A stretch of 10,344 nucleotides of DNA from Flavobacteriales bacterium (GTDB lineage: Bacteria; Bacteroidota; Bacteroidia; Flavobacteriales; Flavobacteriaceae). A program made the position numbers and the translations under genes. The notes below the pieces were generated by a model. The model saw only the letters and a program-made list of their open reading frames with translations. It searched no databases and had not been told where the DNA came from. Below, one piece after another: positions 6,159-10,344 of this stretch (positions are counted from its first letter, which is position 1; each line of letters begins with the position of its first letter). Location of the stretch: assembly GCA_027065935.1 (NCBI GenBank), contig JAMONI010000217.1, positions 1 through 10,344 of the forward strand, read 5' to 3'.

Positions 6159-9100
6159 TTACTTTTTGATAAACTGATATTCTTTGGTTTGATTGGCCGA
6201 GTGAATGCGAAGAATATAAACGCCCTTGGAGAGATCCGAAACCGGAATTTCCATACGGTCGGTTGGCTCGAACTCGAGTTCTTCGATGATTTTTCCACTC
6301 AAATCGATAATTTGAAGATGTCCCGAAAGTTCCGAACCGAAACGCAACCGGATGATATCGTCGGCCGGGTTGGGGAAAATATTTTCCACCCATTTAACTT
6401 GATGCTTGTTTTTCAAAGGACGCCGGCTGAATATGAGTTCAAACCGGTCGTCGAATTGTCCGGCTTCCGAATAAAAACGGTAGGAAGTGTAAGGCTCCAA
6501 GGGAATATCCGCTTGCAAGCGGTGGTCACGCAAGATGACGGAAAATTCGTCGAGTTGTTCGAACATATTTACGGAAAACACATATTGTCCCGCTTGTCCT
6601 ACTTGCAAATGAAGCGGTATGCTTACGGGAACGCCCCGGTGCAGGGTGTCTTCGTTAAAACTTTGAATGGCCAATACGGTGTTACCGGTTTTGGTGTATA
6701 AGTTCAAGTGTCCGTTGGTCAGCAGTTTTCTTCCGTCGTAACGCAGATCGAAGCCCGAGGTGGCGTCATCACGGAAAGCGATAAGGGTTTCACTGAAATA
6801 TCTGTCGTTGTTCACTTGAACCCGGATACGGCGCAACACGTTGTTTGAGGGACGGAAAAATTGCGTGTTTTCCCGGTCGCGCATATAATTTTTAAAATAC
6901 ACGGTTCCCGAGGCTACATGGGATTTTACCATAAAACCTTGGTTGGAGCCTATTTTTCCGTTGGGGCGCTGTCCTCCGCCTACGCCCGTTGACCCGGAAC
7001 CGTTCCAAGTGGCGTAATCTTCATGTTCGAAAACGCCGTCACCGTCGGCATCGTTCCAAAAATAGAGTGTTCCTTCGATTACCGAAATGTTTTCATCGAT
7101 AAAAGCGTTGGCATCGATGGCGGAAGGGTAGGGATTTCCCACCAAATTATATCCTTCATTTTCGGGGATTTCCAAGCCGTCGGTCAGGGTGACGTTGATG
7201 GAGTAGGTTCCGGAATGGATGTCATCACCGACAAAGTTAAGCATATAGTCCGAGCCGTTATACAAGGCGTATCCTCTGGCTACTTGAATGGGACCCGAGG
7301 CCCACATCCAACCGTCCATTTGGTTGTCAGCGCCCGAAGGTTCGTCGAAATAGTATCGATAGGCTGCCGGAGCGAATGCATCTTCTACGGCAAGTCCCGG
7401 TATGGGGCTGGATACGTAATGATAGTCGTTATTGGCTTTAATGTATCTTTGGCAGGTGGCTTTGGACCCTACACTGATTTGTCCGGTGGGATTGAGGTCG
7501 ATGATGGCCCCCGTTTTATTGACATCCGCCTTGATTTCCAAATTTTTATCAATGATGAGGCTGTTTCCGTCGGGAACCAAAACGTAAGCACCGGGATAAA
7601 TGATGAGATTTTTGCATACCCCTTGCCCGTTTTCATTGGTTTCGGGAAAGTTTCTTCCTTCGGGTTCGGTAGGGATAATACAGGTATCGTCGGCGGTGGG
7701 CGTGGCTTCCGGTCGCCAGTTCCCCGGATTGCTCCAGTCGGTATCTACGTTGCCTGTCCACACCATCGAACTGTTTTCCAAACATAAGGTAAAGGTTCCC
7801 CTGCTTTCGGGTGTTCCGTTGTCCACCGTAATGTAATAAACATTTCCGGGCGTGAGTCCGTTGTAGGAAAGGCTTACTTGCGTATCGTCGGGGTTGATAT
7901 ACCGGGCGCAGGCCAATTCGGTAACGCCGTCCGAATCCCACAAGGCCAAATTGATACGCTGGAGCGTACCGAGGCTTCCGCCCGATTGAACGGTTACGGT
8001 GATGTCATTGGTAGAAGCGGTAAACTTAAACCAACGGTTATAATAGGGAGCGGCGTCCCAACAGGAGGCTGCAACCCGGTCGGCCGTGGCGCCTTTGGTG
8101 GAATAAACGGCGTTGTTACTACAGGTGTTTATCAGGCTCGAGACGTCGTAAGCGCCTTCGTAAAAGTCGTAATCCACATTGTCGTAAATACACAGGGTGA
8201 AGGTGCCCCGGGCGTCGGCATTGTAGTTGTCCACGGTAAGGTAATACCATTGTCCCGGAGTCAAGCCTACGGCTTGTATGACCACGCGGTCGTCGGGGTC
8301 GATGTAACGGTTACACGCCACTTCGGTTACTCCGTCGCTTTCCCAGATGGCGGCATTTATGTTTTGGATGGTACCCAAGTGAGCGGTGGTTTCCACTCTG
8401 ATGCGTACTTGTCCGGTGGCGGGGGCTTGAAATTTAAACCACCTGTTGTAATTGGGCGAAGCATTCCAGCACGAGCCGGCGTTACGGTCGGGAGTGGCGC
8501 CGACGGTGGAGTATGCTTCCAGGTCGCTACATCCGCCCATCAGTCCCGTGATGTCGTATGCCCCTTCATACCAATCGTAATCCAATTGGTCGGAGAGGCA
8601 AAGGGTGAAACTGCCCGAATAGGTGAGGTTGGAGTTATCCACGGATATGTAATACCATTGTCCGGGAGTTAAACCGGGTTTTTGCAATACGATGTTGTCA
8701 TACCGGTCCACATACCTGGCGCAAGCCAGTTCGGTTGTCCCGTCGGCTTCCCAAAGGGCGGCGTTGAGATTTCTGATGGTACCTTGCGCACCGCCGCGTT
8801 TGATTTCGATACGTATGTTCCCGTTGGCCGGGGCTTGGAATTTGAACCATACGTTGTTGTTGGGCGAAGCGTCCCAGCAAGAGGCGGCGTTTTTGTCGGC
8901 CGTGTATCCGTGGGTGGTATAGGCGGCGTCGGGAGAACATCCGTTGATGAACGAAGTTACGTCGTAAGCGCCTTCGTAAAAGTCGTAGTCCACCGTATCT
9001 TGCAGGCAGATGGTGAATGCGCCGCGCCGCAGTCCGGAAGCATTGTCCACCGAGATGTAATAGGTTTGTCCCGGCGTGAGATTGAGGCTTTGGACGATGA

Positions 9101-9878
9101 CGTTGTCTTCGCTGTAGATGTAGCGTTTACAGGCTACTTCGGTGGTGCCGTCGCTTTCCCAGATGGCGACGTTGATATTTCTGATGTCGCCTTGTGTGCC
9201 CCCTCTTTTCACTTCCACTTTGATTTGTCCCGTGGCGGGAGCGGTGAATTTAAACCAACGGTTGTAGTTGGGTAAGGTGTTCCAACAGCTTGCGGGGTTG
9301 CGGTCGGAGGTAGCGCCTACGGTAGTGTATGCGGCGGGAGCGCTACAGTTGTTCATAATACCGTCCAAATCCACGGCACCTTCGTAAAAGTCGTAGTCCA
9401 CGTCGTCGTCGAGGCAGAGGGTAAAAGTACCTTGCGAAAAGACGTTGTCGTTATCAACGGAAATATAGTACCATTGACCGGGCGTTAACGACAGGGATTG
9501 CACCACCACATTGTCTTCTTCGTAAACGTACACGTTACAGGCCACTTCGGTGGTGCCGTTGCTTTCCCAAATGGCGGCGTTGACTTCGCGGATGTTTCCG
9601 TACACTCCGCCCCGCTTTACTTCCACACGGATTCTTCCGCTTGCCGGGGCCTGGAATTTGAACCAAACGTTATAATTGGGCGCCGTGTTCCAACAGGATG
9701 CGGCGTTCAGGTCGGCCGTGGCGTCTTCGGTGGTGTAAATTCCCACGTCGGAGCATGAGTTGATGAGCGACGTAACGTCATACGCTCCGGTAAAGTTGTC
9801 GTTGACCGGCTGAGCTTGTAAGCCGAATGTTGAAAGGGCAGCCAAGATAAATATCAAGAGTAATTTTCTCATTTTCAT
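6159..9878 (-). CDS. T9SS-secreted repeat protein with five PPC-like beta domains and type A sorting domain
   Basis: This 1239-residue exported protein has no recognisable enzyme motif. Residues 1-23 are a signal peptide ending in LQAQ. Residues 26-704 hold five consecutive repeats of 136 residues (135 in the last), resembling bacterial pre-peptidase C-terminal (PPC)-type beta-sandwiches. Each has the pattern ASCW or GSCW, WFKF, AxWxxxGxTExAC, LTPGxxYYxxVDN and GxFTxC. Residues 705-1000 form a module common in Bacteroidota surface proteins (WTGNVDTDWSNPGNW, then NLVGNPYPSAID and GTLYFW), with an EF-hand-like calcium loop at 943-954. A beta-rich stretch leads to the C-terminal sorting domain at about 1164-1239 (NIFPNPADD, LSGKII, LSKGVYIL), which directs transport through the type IX system and usually attachment to the surface. 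ATG at 9878 is used; the ATG two codons later (9872) is equally possible. The role may be adhesion or matrix formation, but that is inference. Confidence 0.93.
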   Translation of the reverse strand: MKMRKLLLIFILAALSTFGLQAQPVNDNFTGAYDVTSLINSCSDVGIYTTEDATADLNAASCWNTAPNYNVWFKFQAPASGRIRVEVKRGGVYGNIREVNAAIWESNGTTEVACNVYVYEEDNVVVQSLSLTPGQWYYISVDNDNVFSQGTFTLCLDDDVDYDFYEGAVDLDGIMNNCSAPAAYTTVGATSDRNPASCWNTLPNYNRWFKFTAPATGQIKVEVKRGGTQGDIRNINVAIWESDGTTEVACKRYIYSEDNVIVQSLNLTPGQTYYISVDNASGLRRGAFTICLQDTVDYDFYEGAYDVTSFINGCSPDAAYTTHGYTADKNAASCWDASPNNNVWFKFQAPANGNIRIEIKRGGAQGTIRNLNAALWEADGTTELACARYVDRYDNIVLQKPGLTPGQWYYISVDNSNLTYSGSFTLCLSDQLDYDWYEGAYDITGLMGGCSDLEAYSTVGATPDRNAGSCWNASPNYNRWFKFQAPATGQVRIRVETTAHLGTIQNINAAIWESDGVTEVACNRYIDPDDRVVIQAVGLTPGQWYYLTVDNYNADARGTFTLCIYDNVDYDFYEGAYDVSSLINTCSNNAVYSTKGATADRVAASCWDAAPYYNRWFKFTASTNDITVTVQSGGSLGTLQRINLALWDSDGVTELACARYINPDDTQVSLSYNGLTPGNVYYITVDNGTPESRGTFTLCLENSSMVWTGNVDTDWSNPGNWRPEATPTADDTCIIPTEPEGRNFPETNENGQGVCKNLIIYPGAYVLVPDGNSLIIDKNLEIKADVNKTGAIIDLNPTGQISVGSKATCQRYIKANNDYHYVSSPIPGLAVEDAFAPAAYRYYFDEPSGADNQMDGWMWASGPIQVARGYALYNGSDYMLNFVGDDIHSGTYSINVTLTDGLEIPENEGYNLVGNPYPSAIDANAFIDENISVIEGTLYFWNDADGDGVFEHEDYATWNGSGSTGVGGGQRPNGKIGSNQGFMVKSHVASGTVYFKNYMRDRENTQFFRPSNNVLRRIRVQVNNDRYFSETLIAFRDDATSGFDLRYDGRKLLTNGHLNLYTKTGNTVLAIQSFNEDTLHRGVPVSIPLHLQVGQAGQYVFSVNMFEQLDEFSVILRDHRLQADIPLEPYTSYRFYSEAGQFDDRFELIFSRRPLKNKHQVKWVENIFPNPADDIIRLRFGSELSGHLQIIDLSGKIIEELEFEPTDRMEIPVSDLSKGVYILRIHSANQTKEYQFIKK
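7767..9803 (-). repeat. Five tandem 408-bp in-frame repeats encoding cysteine-paired beta domains
   Basis: The units lie at 9396-9803, 8988-9395, 8580-8987, 8172-8579 and 7767-8171. The first four are exactly 136 codons each with no insertion or deletion; the fifth is 135 codons. Units 2 to 5 begin YDFYEGA or YDWYEGA; the first begins NDNFTGA. Every unit has four cysteines, at positions 17, 37, 89 and 130 (88 in place of 89 in unit 5), which fits two disulfides per domain in an exported protein. Unit 5 is the most diverged, lacking the PAxG motif and with rearranged spacing around positions 51-88. The units clearly arose by duplication but have diverged too much at the DNA level to be a recent expansion. 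Confidence 0.92.
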
Positions 9879-9895
9879 ATATTGATTTTGGGTTA

Positions 9896-9903
9896 CAAAA
9901 TTA
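9896..9903 (-). promoter_or_regulatory. Bacteroidota -7 element for the repeat-protein gene
   Basis: On the minus strand this reads TAATTTTG, matching TAnnTTTG, and it ends 17 bases before the ATG at 9878. The surrounding 9879-9943 stretch is very A/T-rich. No clear -33 TTTG is seen at the usual distance. Confidence 0.55.
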
Positions 9904-9943
9904 ATTCATTTGTTTTTAAGTAAATATTTTCATTTTTAACAAC

Positions 9944-9969
9944 AAAAACCACATACGGCTTGTGTTTTT
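9944..9969 (-). terminator. Possible intrinsic terminator of the amidase gene
   Basis: On the minus strand the arms AAAAACACA (9961-9969) and TGTGGTTTTT (9944-9953) can pair over nine bases with one bulged G, around a seven-base loop, and the second arm ends in a T-run. The first arm starts inside the stop codon of the amidase gene. The stem is A/T-rich and therefore weak, so this is tentative. Confidence 0.4.
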
Positions 9970-10344
9970 ATCGGTTTTTTGCAAGATGTTTTATGATTTT
10001 TGCAACAGATACTCTTTTTTCGTTAATAAATCCTACGATAAAAGCATCGCGGTAACCTGCTTTTTTGGCGGTTCGAAGCAATTTTTTGGCTTGGTCGAGT
10101 GAAGTGGTTTTTCCGTAAAAATATTTGTAGGTTTTTCCCATTTTTTTGGAAAAAATATTTGAAAGTCCGTTGAAACGGTCCGGTTTGAGCGGGATTTTTT
10201 TAGAACTGCTTTGTATTTGCACACTGAAAAAGGCTTCTTGTGCGTGATTTTCGGGGGATGTGTTTTCGGTTTGTCCGGTTGGTTGACCGGATGTTTCGGA
10301 TTGTGATGGTTCGGGGCTGTTTTCTAGATTCAGGGTTTCGGGGA
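9968..10344 (-). CDS. Probable N-acetylmuramoyl-L-alanine amidase, C-terminal part only
   Basis: The frame is open from the right edge to a TAA at 9968-9970, giving about 125 residues. The gene start and any catalytic domain lie outside the window. The visible part opens with a linker of about 37 residues, rich in Ser, Glu, Thr, Pro and Gln and probably disordered. A compact tail of about 90 residues follows, beginning AFFSVQIQSSSKK and containing YKYFYGKTT, then KKLLRTAKKAGYRDAFIVGF. I recognise this tail from memory as the C-terminal, SPOR-like region of flavobacterial cell-wall amidases, where it probably helps target the enzyme to peptidoglycan. The amidase domain itself cannot be checked here, so another envelope protein with the same tail is possible. 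A GTG at 10222 could be taken as a start, but the open frame with a plausible linker upstream shows that it is internal. Confidence 0.7.
   Translation of the reverse strand, partial: PETLNLENSPEPSQSETSGQPTGQTENTSPENHAQEAFFSVQIQSSSKKIPLKPDRFNGLSNIFSKKMGKTYKYFYGKTTSLDQAKKLLRTAKKAGYRDAFIVGFINEKRVSVAKIIKHLAKNR

Noticed and set aside
6074..6298. N-terminal extension of the transketolase subunit to 6298
   Set aside because: The extra residues would cover the terminator, the promoter and the end of the neighbouring gene, and they look unlike any transketolase start. Family sequence begins at the ATG at 6073.
6060..6701. Plus-strand open frame of 213 codons
   Set aside because: It is antisense to the sorting-domain region and the start of the transketolase gene, crosses two transcription units and has no recognisable features.
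7023..9758. Four long plus-strand open frames (7023-7787, 7878-8672, 8682-9275, 9498-9758), all in the same reading frame, opposite the repeat protein
   Set aside because: The repeats are a multiple of three long and share codon use, so the same antisense frame stays open in each unit and its translation is itself a repeated pattern. There are no start signals, and the minus-strand gene has a signal peptide, domains and a sorting domain.
10033..10222. Small complete genes at the right edge starting near 10222
   Set aside because: The apparent start is a GTG inside a longer frame that stays open to the window edge with a sensible linker sequence, so it is an internal codon of a partial gene. 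The second frame there is a shadow.

Overview
The window looks like chromosomal DNA of a member of the Bacteroidota, most likely a flavobacterium-like lineage. Three things point there. One protein ends in a type A sorting domain of the type IX secretion system (T9SS). The promoters match the Bacteroidota -7 element TAnnTTTG and sit very close to the start codons. The families present (a reprolysin-like secreted metalloprotease with a PKD-like region, a split transketolase, and an amidase with a flavobacterial-type C-terminal tail) are typical of that phylum. I cannot place it more finely from sequence alone.

Layout, left to right. Positions 1-2001 (minus) hold most of a large secreted zinc metalloprotease whose C-terminus lies beyond the left edge. 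A 164-base divergent intergenic region follows. Then comes a two-gene plus-strand unit: oligopeptidase B (2166-4223) and a ten-helix EamA/DMT-type transporter (4220-5116), which overlap by four bases (ATGA). The transporter ends exactly where the convergent gene for the C-terminal subunit of transketolase ends (5117-6073, minus). Upstream of the transketolase gene lie its own promoter and an intrinsic terminator that closes the next minus-strand gene (6159-9878). That gene encodes a 1239-residue exported protein with five in-register 136-residue repeats, a long beta-rich middle part and a T9SS sorting domain. At the right edge (9968-10344, minus) is the C-terminal end of a probable N-acetylmuramoyl-L-alanine amidase.

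The genes do not form one pathway. Two are large exported proteins (a protease and a repeat protein, the latter clearly a T9SS client), one acts on the cell wall, and three are cytoplasmic or inner-membrane housekeeping functions (peptide degradation, small-molecule export or import, pentose phosphate metabolism). Four promoter candidates and two terminator candidates divide the region into at least four transcription units, plus the partial amidase gene. No gap between genes exceeds 300 bases. I saw no RNA gene, CRISPR array, transposase or phage gene, and I found no convincing sign of an undescribed multi-gene system. The points most worth a second look are the repeat protein, the substituted specificity residues of oligopeptidase B, and the transketolase half that stands apart from its partner.
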